Shown: positions 33,976 through 47,325, counted from the stretch's first letter. The stretch is 64,000 nucleotides of DNA from Imbricaverruca yamaguchii (GCA_034440575.1 JAOTOL010001322.1:176001-240000), one strand, 5' to 3'. The notes: generated from the sequence alone by a model not told the origin. Translations and numbers: made by a program.

Positions 33976-34371
33976 TCAAAATACGTCACTATTAAGTAGC
34001 CAATCAGAAAGTGACGAATCGTCTTGAGTTGTGTGCCAATATTTAGCGTGATGTTCCAGACCCCCGCTGAGAGAGCGCTTCGGACTGTCTCGCCGCGCTG
34101 GTCTGTTGTTATCGGGCGCATCTATTAATTGAATATCTCTTTTGGCCCCTAAATTTAGAAAGTATAGCATTTACTGTATACTTTCTAAATCTAATCTGTG
34201 TAATCGAATCATTATTCCAGCATTCTTTGGAAGTGTGCGAGTTGCCGTTTATTACCGTTTATATACCTTGAACTGCACAATGCATTAAGTGCAGCATCAT
34301 TGAACTTGCGACGCGCGGCCCTCCTAGAGTACATTACGTGCCTACAAGAAGACGCCTTTTCTACATGTGAT
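33976..34371. other. no firm feature
   Basis: Contains a short inverted repeat around 34156-34190: AAATTTAGAAAGTATA...TATACTTTCTAAATCT. It can form a 15-bp stem with a short loop. No gene seen. Confidence 0.5.
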
Positions 34372-34980
34372 AGGTTAATGGAACCAAACGTGGTCAAACG
34401 GAATGTTGTCATAAATGCAAATGACTGTCATGCGACCGATGTCCATTTGCATATTACTCCCTACACATCCTGAAAACTAATGTTTGTCATTGTGTACCTA
34501 AGCGTTTCCATACTTTCTTCATTTACTTCACTCCTTTCCTTGCGAAGCCGATTGCGCCGAGCCACCCAACGGAGTAGTCGGGCGGATGGCCCGGTTCCGG
34601 TAACTGCAGCAGGTAATGACCTGATAAAGTGCTGTTATATAGATGACCTGAGGTCAAGTGCCGGATCTAGCACTTGTATTGCATCATTAGTTATGTCAAA
34701 AACATCATTGATGCCAATTTTGGAGCATTTATACACAATCACAGCGATCTCTTAACAATGACAAGCCAAGGCACGGAAAACCAATTTATTTTCTTATTTT
34801 GACCTCATTTGACCTCGAAGATATTGACCTAATGGCATTGAATTCGCGTACAATAGGGCTTAGCACCGTGTCCATCCACACTGCGAGTTTTGTTGCTCCA
34901 GCTTTAATAAGAGCCGAGATCCTAGGGGAGGCGGAAACCGCCCTCCAGTGCGCGTAACTTTCAGAGGCCCTCCAGGGCGC
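34372..34980 (+). repeat. dispersed repeat R1, copy 2
   Basis: Colinear with 1908-2516. At its right end the GC-rich motif has expanded into the 27-bp array. Confidence 0.85.
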
Positions 34981-35200
34981 GTAATTTTCAGAGGCCCTTC
35001 AGGGCGCGTAATTTTCAGAGGCCCTCCGGGGCGCGTAATTTTCAGAGGCCCTACAGGGCGCGTAATTTTCAGAGGCCCTCCAGTGCGCGTATTTTTCAGA
35101 GGCCCTACAGGGCGCGTAATTTTCAGAGGCCCTACAGGGCGCGTAATTTTCAGAGGCCCTCCAGGGCGCATAATTTTCAGAGGGCCTCCAGGTCGCGCGT
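34940..35200. repeat. 27-bp minisatellite, nine units
   Basis: AGAGGCCCTCCAGGGCGCGT plus AATTTTC repeats with starts at 34963, 34990, 35017, 35044, 35071, 35098, 35125, 35152 and 35179, an exact 27-bp period. One unit is present at the end of R1 copy 1 (about 2500) and one, inverted, at 55545-55565, so the array is a local expansion. The 27-bp period keeps a frame open on both strands; no function implied. Confidence 0.95.
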
Positions 35201-35330
35201 GAAGCGAAGTTAACTAGCAAACGCAACATATCGAAGCGCTAATTGCGCACTGTTGTGGGCGCTGCATGACCAATAAAGTCGATACGCCCTAAAGCACAAA
35301 TAACTAACTAACAAATTAACGACTTAATAG
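35200..35330 (+). other. LINE 3'-end tail
   Basis: AATAAAG and the ending ACGCCCTAAAGC...AATAACTAACTAACAAA resemble the tail near 3225-3246. It is probably a truncated non-LTR 3' end. Confidence 0.45.
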
Positions 35331-36395
35331 CCGCAACTGTCTTGCTCGCTACAGTTCTGATTTATGCTTCGATGTTATACGACCACTATGGAGCATGACA
35401 CGTCCGGCCGCTGCAACGGAGTCAGGGCGGTGAGGAAACATGCAAGCCAACATAGGGAAGTCATGTTCGTGTTGTACCCAGCGAACCGACCTTTACCCAG
35501 CCAGTTAGATGGAAATATTGTCAAGAATGTCTAATTTATAGCTATGCAGCACGATAAACATCGCCATATATGATTGAAATGGCACATTCAAAAGTAACAA
35601 CTCCATGTATGGTTGCGTTTAATGACAGCTCGGCATTGGCGACTTCGTTGACCATGATATAAATTTTCACCATCCGAAAGGGCAGCGTCTTCAGTAAATG
35701 ACTGAATTGGAACATAGATAATGACCGCACCGCGGTTCATAGAACATTCAATCGGAACTGCTGCACAAAATCGATTGCTTGGTGTACAATAACAACTAGG
35801 GAAATATACGGCAAGTCGCAAGCTACACAACGTCAAGCCGGTGGGAACGACCCATATATCGGATGAAGGTAAATATAAATCACAGCATTCTACGTGACAA
35901 ACAGTAATCATAAATGCATACGGTGTGTATTAATCAGCGAACATTCAGTTGCACACCAGTAGTATCACGCTAGAGGGTCGTACGAAGGCAGGAACGGCTG
36001 AATGTTTCACGACTTGGAAAATTAATCATTGTGTGCTGACAACAAAATTGCTGACATCGATTCGATGGATTGTTCTCGTCCCGGTGGAGAATCTGTTGAT
36101 CTTTGGCCGAGTGTCGGTGGTTTCCCATTCTTCGGACGTTATCAAGCATCGACGGATGCGACGGATACACTTGGGGCTCAAGTGCAGCATACATTGGTGG
36201 TCAGCACACTAAGTCTCGTACCGAACAATAGTATAGCGGTTTCTCTCATTTACCGGTAAGGCATCACATACCTGCTTGTGTACCGAATGTTGTATCTCCT
36301 GCGCACTCTTACGAATAATACTCTCTCATCCAAACACATGACGAATTCAGAAAATGTTTCTAACTTTGGGGTAGAGCTACCTGCAAGCCATCTGC
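35331..36395. other. no recognisable feature
   Basis: Short overlapping frames on both strands at 35949-36259 show no domain. Confidence 0.4.
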
Positions 36396-36640
36396 CAGCA
36401 CCTGAGTCACTCGCACCGGAGTCACTCGCACCGGAGTCACTCGCACCGGAGTCACTCGCACCGGAGTCACTCGTGAGTCGGAGTCACTCGCACCGGAGTC
36501 ACTCGTGAGTCGGAGTCACTCGTGAGTCGGAGTCACTCGCACCGGAGTCACTCGTGAGTCGGAGTCACTCGCACCGGAGTCACTCGTGAGTCGGAGTCAC
36601 TCGCACCGGAGTCACTCGTGAGTCGGAGTCACTCGCGACA
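36396..36640. repeat. compound 15-bp/17-bp minisatellite
   Basis: Units of CTCGCACCGGAGTCA (15 bp) are at first tandem, then alternate with CTCGTGAGTCGGAGTCA (17 bp). This gives a higher-order 32-bp period across most of the array. Confidence 0.9.
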
Positions 36641-37145
36641 GTATTTATGGTGAATCGCAAACTCAGGAATCGAAGTACTGCACAGGATGGATCATGTGTC
36701 ATCATGATCATGTCCCGCGCTCCAGAACCGAGCCCGGGAAACTTTCATCGCGGTCAGTTTTCATGCAACAGACACCTCAATGAGTTCACCAGTGCAACTC
36801 GCAGCTGCTTTACAAGATCGCTGAAGCGCCTCAAGCTTGGTGCATCGCCCACTTGAGTGTTTTAGTCCGGCTCATCATCAACGTGTCGGCGTTCTGTCCC
36901 ATTTACCCGTATGATCGTGCAGATGTTTGCTTCACCACTATCGGCTTTTTCACTCGGGACACGAATAGCCACTGCGAAGTGGAAATCCCCACGATTTGAA
37001 ATGTAAGTACGACAGTGATTACAGGCATACTGACACACCATGAGCCTATTCAACCAATCAACGCACCGTACCGGACAGACTGTATGAGCCTATTCAGCCG
37101 GACCGGCTGCCGTCTTGGCACGGCTGCCCAGAATTCCTCTGGCTA
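36641..37145. other. no recognisable feature
   Basis: Unique-looking sequence. Confidence 0.4.
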
Positions 37146-37149
37146 GCAA

Positions 37150-37352
37150 CACCTATGGATAGGATAAGATGTCATACGAAAAATAAGATAAGACAAAGCA
37201 AAATAGCTCACGATAGAATACGATAAGATAACATATGATAAGATGAGATAACATATACGCTCAGACAAGATAAGGTACGATAACGCAATATAATATAAAC
37301 ATGACAAGATCGTATCAGATGAGATTAGATAAGATAGTATAAGTATACGATA
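37150..37352. repeat. degenerate GATAA-rich repeat
   Basis: Many AAGATAAGAT / GATAACATAT units with drift. Minus-strand frames here read as Ile/Leu/Ser/Tyr repeats and are not genes. Confidence 0.8.
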
Positions 37353-38140
37353 AGATAAGATGAGAACCGATCGAGACAGCCTCCAGTATGCAATGCTTGT
37401 GGACCGACCAGACAATGTATTCGCCAACAGCAAGCCAGCAGTCACCGCACTCTGGCGTCGTGAAAGTGGCTGGCACGTGTGCGGCGGGTGGGCGTGTTGT
37501 GTCGGACGAGGTCACCTGGACGCCCGGCCGTATTTGTGACACCCCTGTTTCGGCCTCCAAGCCGACTGGCTGGAATCCGACTTCGGGCTGATGTGGAGGT
37601 GGAACGGTGGGGTGGGCGAGTAGACGGAATGCTGGACTGGGAAACTATACGGTACGGACCAATCGGTCTCACTGTTCTTAGAAATGGCTAATAGTTCTCT
37701 GAGGTGATATACATTTGCATGCCAACAGATGATATGGTCACGGATGATAAAAATTGTCTAATTTCCTCAAAGCCAAAAGAACGAACAAGCAGCAGCTCGC
37801 ATCTTGAATATGGCTAACGTCTATAGACATTAGCCTTATGAAGCTAAGTCCATAGACTATGCTAGTTTTAATACTAATATTAATATTTGGTTATCAAACT
37901 GATGCTGTATAGTCATTAAATATAGTCATTAAACGGTGTCAAACGCCAACGTTGGGCAATACAATCTGACGGCAGTACTGCATCAAAGGTAATTCGGATT
38001 CTTGCACGACACCTCAAGAATAGAAGGATGTCGAAAACATTACAACTAAAAGTCAGTAGGTAACCGCCAGGTAACCGTATCGGGATGAGCAGAGGGAATG
38101 TTTTCCCACAGCAATACGTGCCCGTTTGGCCAGTCCCGGA
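37353..38140. other. no supported gene
   Basis: A 37388-37690 patch is GC-rich with open frames on both strands, but no domain and no clear splice pair. Confidence 0.35.
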
Positions 38141-38141
38141 T

Positions 38142-38425
38142 CGTGTCAAGCCTCGGATCACACCAAGCATCGCATCGCGCCAAGCCTCGCATCGTAACAA
38201 ACCTCACATCGTGTCAATCCTCGCACTGTACCAATCCTCACATTGTGTCAAACCTCACATCATGCGATACCTCGCATTGCGTCAAGCCTCGCATCGTTCA
38301 AAACATCGCATCGTGCCAAATCTCGCATCGCGCCAAGCCTCGCATCGCGCCTATCTTAGCATCGTACCAAGCTTCGGATCGCGCCTACCCCAGCATCGTA
38401 CCAAGCCTCGGATCGCGCCAAGTTG
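38142..38425. repeat. 17-bp minisatellite
   Basis: About 17 units near CCTCGCATCGTGCCAAG with CACATTGTG-type variants. Dense CpG. Confidence 0.9.
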
Positions 38426-39030
38426 GCTGTTTGCTCCGCATTGATTAACTGCACAAAGAAATGCGCTTAAAAGGAATGTGCAAATTCCTTCTGGTTTTTG
38501 GCTTTGTGTCTCGTAATATACTGTGTCCCGTGATATACTGTGTTTCGTGATATACTTCGTCTTTTGCATGTCTTGCGGAATTTTCCAACGCAATGAGTCG
38601 GTCGGCATTCCAGCAGGCCTTAATTCCGCCCCATTTGACTGGAGAGCTTTCCGCCATTGTTCAGAGGCATGGAAGTGAAGTACGTTATTAACCTGGGTAT
38701 AATGCTCGCTGAATTTATTATTCCATTATTTTTTAATATGTGCTGTATACTGTCGCATCAGGTAACAAATGATTCTGAATATGCTAGGCGTGTATTTCCT
38801 GGTAGGTGCTTGTGGAATTTCATAATCAGCCGCTCTGCTCATAATACTCTCTTCCCTTTTTATGAAGATCCGACAAACACTACTTCGGGTGTGCTATGCG
38901 TAATTGATCATGCTCTTGATTTCTTTTTGTCGGCCGGACTTGAAGGAAATCCCAAACAAGGAATTGGAAAGCTCAAACGCAGATCGATTGATTAACTGAG
39001 AGTTGAATTATGCTCCCCATCCAATTTTAT
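38426..39030. other. no supported gene
   Basis: A 112-codon frame (38657-38995) has no recognisable domain; I cannot support it as a gene. Around 38500-38560 a short unit near GTGATATACTGTGT repeats three times. Confidence 0.35.
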
Positions 39031-39262
39031 AGCACCATTCAGTTGTTCAAGTACATAGTATTCACGTCGCATTATGGATTCATTTATGTGAAGCCAACTT
39101 CCAGCAATGGCTATCAGAGGAAGCTTGAGGCTACCAATCATTTCGAAATTGTGATAGTGACGTATACGACGTCACACATGGACGGTTTGAGACCAGGCAC
39201 ATTGCTTTGAAATACTGGTCACTCTTCAAGTCTGGCAGTTGCTGAATATGCCATTGACCATG
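39031..39262 (+). repeat. dispersed repeat R2, copy 1 (uninterrupted)
   Basis: Aligns with 48416-48576 and then, without a gap, with 50273-50345. Shared landmarks are ACATAGTATTCACGT, CATCAGAGGCAGCTT-like, TAGTGACGTATACGA and TTGAGACCAGGCACATTGCT. It is the empty-site paralogue of the transposon insertion at 48577. Confidence 0.85.
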
Positions 39263-39427
39263 TTTGAGTTATATCCTATGCCCTTATGACCTTAGACCTT
39301 ATGAGCCGCCGTTGTGTCGTACTGCGTAGCTGACATTATTGGCCACAGTTCCAGCCATCTGTTCTTGCGCTTCAGTGTCAGTTTCGAAGCGGCTAGTCAG
39401 GCTGGCCCCGCCTGTGTGGAAAATACA

Positions 39428-39580
39428 CTGGGCTACATAGCCTGAGTAGCACCCACCATCAAGTAGCCGCAACTGGCCAGGCTGACAACGTCCCCGTGAC
39501 CAATCCACTGGGCTACATAGCCTGAGTGGTACCCGCCATCAGGTAGCCGTAGCTAGCCAGGCTGGTCACGCCTGGCTAGC
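39428..39580. repeat. 80-bp tandem duplication
   Basis: CTGGGCTACATAGCCTGAG starts at 39428 and 39508 and is followed in each unit by ACCCRCCATCARGTAGCCG and GCCAGGCTG. Confidence 0.9.
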
Positions 39581-41895
39581 TATTTCATTGCTGAATTTTT
39601 TCTTCTTCAAATCAGGCCTATGGTTCATATTCTACCTGAGGTACTTACTCTGGCCGCACCGTTCCGCTAGCGGTCTGTGCTTGGCGCGTAACGTCTGCGC
39701 GTAATGTCTGCGTTTGGCGCGTAAAGGTTCGCCTCAGGTCAGGCCATATTAGGTCAGATGAGGTCAAGGTAGAACACGTCACGAGAGCTGAAATGTAAAT
39801 CGTATTGATTTTGCACATTTCCAGACGTTATAGCGTCTACATCTATAGATGCAGATTACGATGCACAAGCCTGCAAATCGACGCTAGAACATCTGGTCAC
39901 ATGGGGTCAAATGGTTTCTCAGTGATCTGAGATGGCCCTGACCAGTGACCTGATGACATACCTGGTTTTTGCAGCCATGTCTGACCATCATGTCCAATCT
40001 TGAGCCAAAACTGACGCCAGCATGAATACGGCAGATGGCAACGCGAAAACACCAACAGCACTCGGACTGCCGCCCAGACCTTTCGTTATGTCGTCGTAAC
40101 TCTGTAATCTGGCCTGATCTCAAGTTTTTTTTTGGCGTCAAAATGTGTCAAATGGACGATTCTATAAAGACGCAAGGCTTGGTTGCGCTCCAGCCAACGG
40201 CATGCCATCTAGCAATTAATTTACGCCAAATCGCATTATTCCCAACTGTGCTCCGGTCAAAACGCTCTGCAGTCCAGTCAAAAGACCGGCTTCGGAGTCA
40301 AATGGAGTCAGATGAGCTCCGCACACTGGCTTCGTTCTGCCGACGGCTGGTCAAAGGCAGCCCTGATCTACTTGCCGTTCGGCTTAGCTAGGCTGGAAAG
40401 TGGCGGGACGAGAGTGTTGTAGTGAAGTCTCTTCTTCGTTGGCTGCGTGAATAGTCTTGGGACCTCGCGTTACGATAACGTCCGTTCAAAGACGGCGGTA
40501 CGTTTCACTTTATATTATATGGTTGCGACTGTGGGCCCAAAAAGGTAACAAGTGTCGACAGACAATTTTAAGCTCCGTCTGCCAATACTACAAGTAACGG
40601 CAACAACGGCAGGTAAGACCTGTGCGCGCCGACCGCTCCGTCGTTTCTCTCTGTCTCAATAAATTTCAACACCACCCAGCCGGGAGGTGGCTCCACCCTC
40701 GGTATCATGATTGGCGGCCAGACTAGTGACGGGGCATCATTGCCCGCCGGCGATTGGCGACACATTTTGACACACCTCCGGACAACATGGTCGCTAGTGG
40801 TGACTCATAAGTACTCATACACCGGTCACGTGCTGAAGGCACATTCCGGCGTTCCTAACCTATCTACAACGGATGCAAGTCGATACACATAGCCACAACA
40901 TTTTGATTACAGTCATCGGCTGAGTCAGACAACATTCCTTTCAGCGCGGGCCAGAAGCATGATGAATCCTGAACTACTTTACAGTGTTGTTTCCCCGGCT
41001 GAGAAGCGCTGTTGTGTGTCTAACGGTCGTGCAGGGTGGGTTCGCGGCAGATCTGCAGCAGCCAGCCGCTCGGCTCGCGGCAACACCGTACGCCGGTGTC
41101 GAACACGGCAGCCGCAGCTACTCATTGAAACGGCAGATGTGCGCGTGTCATACGGCACCAGAAGAGAGTGCGGAACAACGGCGTCGGCCTGGCGAAAAAA
41201 TAACGACAGGAAATGGGGCACAGCTCCCAGAAAGCACTGAGATAGTTTAACAATGTCAGCGCTTAATTATATATGTTTGTGCGAACTGATCTCTATGCTC
41301 CATGCTAAGAACTGCAGCTATTAGACGGATATTATGGAACATTGGTCCTTCAAAACTGATAACACTATCCAGATGTGGTCGGATGTATGTTAATTTTGTA
41401 CATACAATAATTATAGCCGGTAATCTAAAAAGTCTCATTTCCTTAACAATCGCCGGAGATTAACACATCCATCTCTCAGACACTAACGTATGTCAGCTCA
41501 AGACACAATGCACCACAACAGCACAAATGGGATTGTCCAGGGTAATTGTCTTGGTCAGCCTCATTTTGTACCAAATGATGGTTATATCAGTCCCTATTGT
41601 ACGTGTCGCTGCCGTTTTAGTTTTCGTTTTCGGCTCCCGAAAGCTACATAGTTGCATCTCCGAAGAAATCATGTCGGCGAGCATATTTCGCCCGTTACGC
41701 AGCAGCCCACGATCAATCCACCCGATATACATTCGACAACATGTTAGTGTAAGACGGTTCACATTTTCTAATACGGCGCTTGTGCGGTCTCGGACCGGAC
41801 CAGCCTGCCAGACGGCTCACCACAGCCGCCCGGAACGGTAAGCTGCGTGAAGCCCCCTAGACCGTGTCGAAACAAACAAGCCCATCCTAGTCGGG
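39581..41895. other. no supported gene
   Basis: AGGTCA-like motifs cluster at 39730-39775. GC-rich short frames at 40959-41250 lack domains. Nothing else recognised. Confidence 0.4.
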
Positions 41896-41897
41896 CG

Positions 41898-43533
41898 ACG
41901 ACACCGGGCAGACCCATCATCGACACCGGGCAGACCCATCATCGGCACCGGGCAGACCCATCATCGGCACCGGGCAGACCCATCATCGGCACCGGGCAGA
42001 CCCATCATCGGCACCGGGCAGACCCATCATCGGCACCGGGCAGACCCATCATCGGCACCGGGCAGACCCATCATCGACACCGGGCAGACCCATCATCGGC
42101 ACCGGGCAGACCCATCATCGGCACCGGGCAGACCCATCATCGGCACCGGGCAGACCCATCATCGGCACCGGGCAGACCCATCATCGGCACCGGGCAGACC
42201 CATCATCGACACCGGGCAGACCCATCATCGGCACCGGGCAGACCCATCATCGACACCGGGCAGACCCATCATCGGCACCGGGCAACTCATCGGCACCGGG
42301 CAGACCCATCATCGGCACCGGGCAGACCCTTCGGGGCAGACCCATCATCGGCACCGGGCAGACCCATCATCGGCACCGGGCAGACCCATCATCGGCACCG
42401 GGCAGACCCATCATCGCGGCACCGGGCAGACCCATCATCGGCACCGGGCAGACCCATCATCGGCACCGGGCAGACCCATCATCGGCACCGGGCAGACCCA
42501 TCATCGGCACCGGGCAGACCCATCATCGGCACCGGGCAGACCCATCATCGGCACCGGGCAGACCCATCATCGGCACCGGGCAGACCCATCATCGACACCG
42601 GGCAGACCCATCATCGGCACCGGGCAGACCCATCATCGGCACCGGGCAGACCCATCATCGGCACCGGGCAGACCCATCATCGGCACCGGGCAGACCCATC
42701 ATCGGCACCGGGCAGACCCATCATCGACACCGGGCAGACCCATCATCGGCACCGGGCAGACCCATCATCGGCACCGGGCAGACCCATCATCGGCACCGGG
42801 CAGACCCATCATCGGCACCGGGCAGACCCATCATCGGCACCGGGCAGACCCATCATCGGCACCGGGCAGACCCATCATCGGCACCGGGCAGACCCATCAT
42901 CGGCACCGGGCAGACCCATCATCGGCACCGGGCAGACCCATCATCGACACCGGGCAGACCCATCATCGGCACCGGGCAGACCCATCATCGGCACCGGGCA
43001 GACCCATCATCGGCACCGGACAGACCCATCATCGGCACCGGGCAGACCCATCATCGACACCGGGCAGACCCATCATCGGCACCGGGCAGACCCATCATCG
43101 GCACCGGGCAGACCCATCATCGACACCGGGCAGACCCAACATCGGCACCGGGCAGACCCATCATCGGCACCGGGCACACCCATCATCGGCACCGGACAGA
43201 CCCATCATCGGCACCGGACAGACCCATCATCGGCACCGGGCAGACCCATCATCGGCACCGGGCAGACCCATCATCGGCACCGGACAGACCCGTCATCGGC
43301 ACCGGGCAGACCCATCATCGGCACCGGGCAGACCCATCATCGGCACCGGACAGACCCATCATCGGCACCGGGCAGACCCATCATCGACACCGGGCAGACC
43401 CATCATCGACACCGGGCAGACCCATCATCGGCACCGGGCAGACCCATCATCGGCACCGGGCAGACCCATCATCGACACCGGACAGACCCATCATCGGCAC
43501 CGGACAGACCCATCATCGGCACCGGGCAGACCC
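41898..43533. repeat. 22-bp minisatellite, ~74 units
   Basis: Unit core CCCATCATCGGCACCGGGC plus AGA. Variants are GACACC for GGCACC (scattered, denser at both ends), GGACAG for GGGCAG (almost only right of 43015), and three disrupted units near 42285-42420. As 22 is not a multiple of 3 and no frame contains a stop, a 591-codon frame spans the array with a 22-residue period. It is a by-product. Confidence 0.97.
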
Positions 43534-43544
43534 ATCGAGAGTGG

Positions 43545-43552
43545 TATAAATA
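43545..43552 (+). promoter_or_regulatory. candidate TATA box
   Basis: TATAAATA lies 12 bp after the last 22-bp unit. A CATTCAGCGG Inr-like motif is at about 43578-43587, roughly 35 bp downstream. No gene is recognised downstream, so this could be a stray match or part of a solo LTR. Confidence 0.3.
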
Positions 43553-43622
43553 CCGCTCTAGCAAGCAGACGGTACGACATTCAGCGGAGGATTCAACAGA
43601 GAACATTCGACAGGACCGCTAG

Positions 43623-44396
43623 GAAGCCAACATTAGACGAAGTCGTTTGGAGTGGATCGTGAGCTGTGCAGTGGTAGTGCCAGTGCAGTGACTGGACCTT
43701 CGCGACACAGCTACCCCGGTCATGTGAGTGAGCCTGTGAATGTACCACGCACCAATGTCTGTGAATTGACCCACCCGCCACTGGTGACGTCAAATCGGTA
43801 TGGCTCCGATCAGCGGAGAGATGAGAAAATTATCCCATGTGTGGGAGATCAGAGGAATTGGAGGGAACAGTTAGATAAAGTTGGGCGTAAGTGAAGCGAG
43901 TGAAAGTGTGTGAAAAAAGAGAGAAAATTTCGGCCCCTGAGCGGGAATGTAACCCAATAAATAAATGTATATGTACGTGCGTACGAAAAGAGGGTGGGGG
44001 AGATTGTAAGGTGGTAGGTAAGGTTTCCTAGATTGCAAGGTAGTAGGATAGGCAAGGTTTCTTTCTTTTCTGTTCATTGACTGCACCGGTGAAATATATA
44101 ACTTGGAAAAAGAGCACGCTACCATGAGTATACCTCCATTGACACCAAAAGGGGATATGACAAACGGGATACCCACCTGGTCTCAAAAGGATGCGAATGT
44201 AACACAGGTCTGACACGACACGTGCTAGTTAACCACTCCTTTCCATGGATAATAAAGTATTACGGAGATCTGTGGGGCCCCACGTCATTCTGCGGACAAA
44301 CAGTACGAATGGCCAAGGTGGGCATATTACCGGCCTGTGCCTCTCTGCCTCTCTGTGAATCTGTCTTTTCATCTCTCTCTCTCTTTTCTCTCTCTC
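43623..44396. other. no supported gene
   Basis: Small internal duplication near 44005-44070 (GGTAGGTAAGGTTTCCTAGA and GTAGGATAGGCAAGGTTTC). No domain-bearing frame. Confidence 0.4.
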
Positions 44397-44586
<190 letters not shown>

Positions 44587-44639
44587 CCATCTATCTATCT
44601 TTCTCTCTCATCCCCTCTCTTGCTCTCTTGTAAAACAGT

Positions 44640-46516
44640 TACGACACACCCTGCACCGAGATCTGAATTATATTTTTCCCTTGCATGTTGATTGACTAAT
44701 AACAATTTCGAGGTCCAAAACCAGAAGTTGTTGTTATTAAGGAGCATCCAGAGCGCTGACCATTACGTCATCAAATTTCACTAAGTGCAATTAGGAATTA
44801 GATGGTGAACCAATTCTGGGATCGTTCATTGCCTAATGAAAGCTAGCCAACTAGACTGGGCAGGACGGATCCGATTACCGACTGTGGCGGATAACGTGAG
44901 ACAATTTACAAATTTAGCGAGGAGGCGGTTTGCAAGCCGTCCTTCCATGGGCGATAAATTTCATGGGCACCACACGTGAGTCACCAATAACCTCCGCCTC
45001 CTTCTCTTCGGAGGAGACGGAGGATGGCTGATCAAAGACGGGAAATGATGAAACACTGTTGATTGAACCCCGGGGAAAGCGTGCGGGAAGAACTGGACAA
45101 TGCACAGGGCAGTTGGATAACTTGAGTATTTATGAGCCGCAAATACCTCCGGCCTGGTGATCCCAGAGCGCGGAAGAGCATCCCGAGGGTGGTCAGACCT
45201 GACAGGGTCGATGGGTAAGCTCGCGGGCAGCGGCGCCGAATTTTGGTTCGGGATAAAACGTTGTGCGCACAGCTTTAGGTAGCATAGCGGAAAATGGCCA
45301 GGTTGGTACCCCATCTCAGTTGATCCAGCAGGCTTGGACCTTTTGATTGTATCACAGGCGGGAAAGATGAAGTTTAGCGTTCCGTAAGTCCCTATGAATA
45401 GAACAGGCAGGGGATTACGTGTGTCTCCCTACATGACCCCGGGCAGGATAGATCCGAAAACCGATTGGAAGAACACACCTACCGATTTGTGACCCAGGAC
45501 CACTTGTGTGGGTTTCTGCCGATCGCATGTTTCAGCGTACAAGCCCCGTGCATCGACTGATTTAGAGTTATACATGTCGGCCATTAATACCCAAGCCCAG
45601 ACATAAGACCCAAACAAAAACTAACGGAATGACGCAGGCAAGTGTTATCGAGCCTTGAAGGCAGCAACGTAAATTAGTGTACCATGCACAACCAGCAGTG
45701 TCGCGTCAGCCGGTCACAGTTATGGAGCTAAGCACCGGCAATTTACATTTAACTTTGGGCTAGGAAGTCATAAGCAACGATCTGAAAAGTAAGACTCGCT
45801 GAATGTTCACATACCACTGGAGTGAAAAAATAACGGGCCAAACACGTGCATTTCGCGCATTAATGGCACGAACGTTTGGAATGAACGGGAATGAACGTGA
45901 ATTTGCATGACCAAGCTAAAGGTAATTGAGGACCAGTTGGTCTGTTTGAGGCCGAATGTGTATCTGCGGCTGTCAGAAACCCATCGTTTTCAACATTATG
46001 ACACAGGATAATTATCTAAGTCCGCAAATTGCAAGTCCGGTAACCAGTGGAAGCTTTGCTGGTGGAGAAATGGAAGGAAATAAGGGGGATTCCAGTACAT
46101 GAGAGGGTCCAGAAGCTCGACGACGCTCGGTGACGGGCGCATTCCAACACCTATATCAACCCATAACCAATATGTCCCCCTCTCTCCAACCACATGGTTT
46201 CCCTAGCCTTCCCTAGTGCTACGACCAAGCTAGGTTCACTCACGAATGGAAGTGGTGGCAGTGAGAAACTTGACCTCGCTAGATAAATTCAGGATGGACG
46301 AGTACGGGGCGCCGACATGACAGACAAGACGACTCCAGGCCGACTACAGGACGTGCAAACTAAAAGACAAAGCGACGAAGACCATCACAGCGACTGCAAG
46401 ACCGAAGATGACTACCGAAACCTCTCCACCCACCCCCTCCCTTCCATGCTCCCATCCCACCAGACCGCTGGCGTCACCCTACATCAGCATACCAGTCGAA
46501 AACGTCGCAGAACTAC
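44640..46516. other. no supported gene
   Basis: A 117-codon minus-strand frame (45314-44961) has no recognisable domain. No repeat or exon structure recognised. Confidence 0.4.
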
Positions 46517-46709
46517 ACTGACTGACTGACTGACTGACTGACTGACTGACTGACTGACTGACTGACTGACTGACTGACTGACTGACTGACTGACTGACTG
46601 ACTGACTGACTGACTGACTGACTGACTGACTGACTGACTGACTGACTGACTGACTGACTGACTGACTGACTGACTGACTGACTGACTGACTGACTGACTG
46701 ACTGACTGA
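46517..46709. repeat. (ACTG)n microsatellite, ~48 units
   Basis: Perfect tetranucleotide run, ending ACTGAGTGTC. Confidence 0.98.
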
Positions 46710-46952
46710 GTGTCAACAGCATCAGAATGAGCGCCCCGCGTCAAGCAAAGGAGCGACTGTGGGAGCATGGACGACGACCTAAGTCAGGGAGCAATGCACG
46801 CCTGGATCACCGCCTGAGTATGCTGGAGGCGGTCCGTTGCACAGATGATGGGAAAAATCTAAGGAAACAGCGGAATACATGCCGCATATGGAACATAGAA
46901 CAGAAAGGGGAAGCAGAAAAAAAAGAAAATGGGAAGGAGAGCATGGTGCAAG

Positions 46953-47165
46953 CGAGACAGAGACAGAGACAGAGACGGAAACGGAGACAGAGAGACAGAG
47001 AGACAGAGAGACAGAAAGACAGAGAGACAGAGACAGAGACAGAGACAGAGACAGAGACAGAGACAGAGACAGAGACAGACAGAGACAGAGACAGAGACAG
47101 AGACAGAGACAGAGACAGAGACAGAGACAGACACAGAGACAAAGACAGACAGACAGAGACAGAAG
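46953..47165. repeat. (GACAGA)n microsatellite
   Basis: Hexanucleotide run with GAGACAGA and GACAGACA variants. The same motif dominates 56198-57110. Confidence 0.97.
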
Positions 47166-47312
47166 GAAATATAGGAAGAAACAAGGTAAAGAAGAAAGAG
47201 AAATAGGTTGCAAAGAACACAAAGCACGTAGAGAGCATAAAGAACAAAGAGAGCAGAGCTCACTCGGTGCATGCTGTAGTTATCTAATAATTGCAGATTT
47301 AGCACCCAAACA

Positions 47313-47325
47313 TAGTGCAGACAAC
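47313..47325 (+). repeat. left 13-bp direct repeat flanking telomere-like array
   Basis: TAGTGCAGACAAC, identical to 47773-47785. Confidence 0.85.

Noticed and set aside
35949..36259. Overlapping plus- and minus-strand frames
   Set aside because: No domain and similar open length on both strands; not supportable as a gene.
39730..39775. Cluster of AGGTCA motifs as nuclear-receptor elements
   Set aside because: Short, common motif with no promoter nearby; same motifs occur in repeats elsewhere in the window.
41898..43533. CRISPR-like regular repeats
   Set aside because: Units are directly adjacent with no spacers; eukaryotic minisatellite.
41847..43622. 591-codon open frame with a 22-residue repeat
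   Set aside because: Produced by a stop-free 22-bp tandem array read through all three frames; no evidence of a gene.
43545..43900. Solo LTR downstream of the 22-bp array
   Set aside because: A TATA box and a possible primer-binding-like CTGGTGACGTC at 43782 were noted, but there is no second LTR, no TG...CA ends and no TSD.
46484..46768. Gln/Ser/Val repeat frames
   Set aside because: (ACTG)n microsatellite translated.
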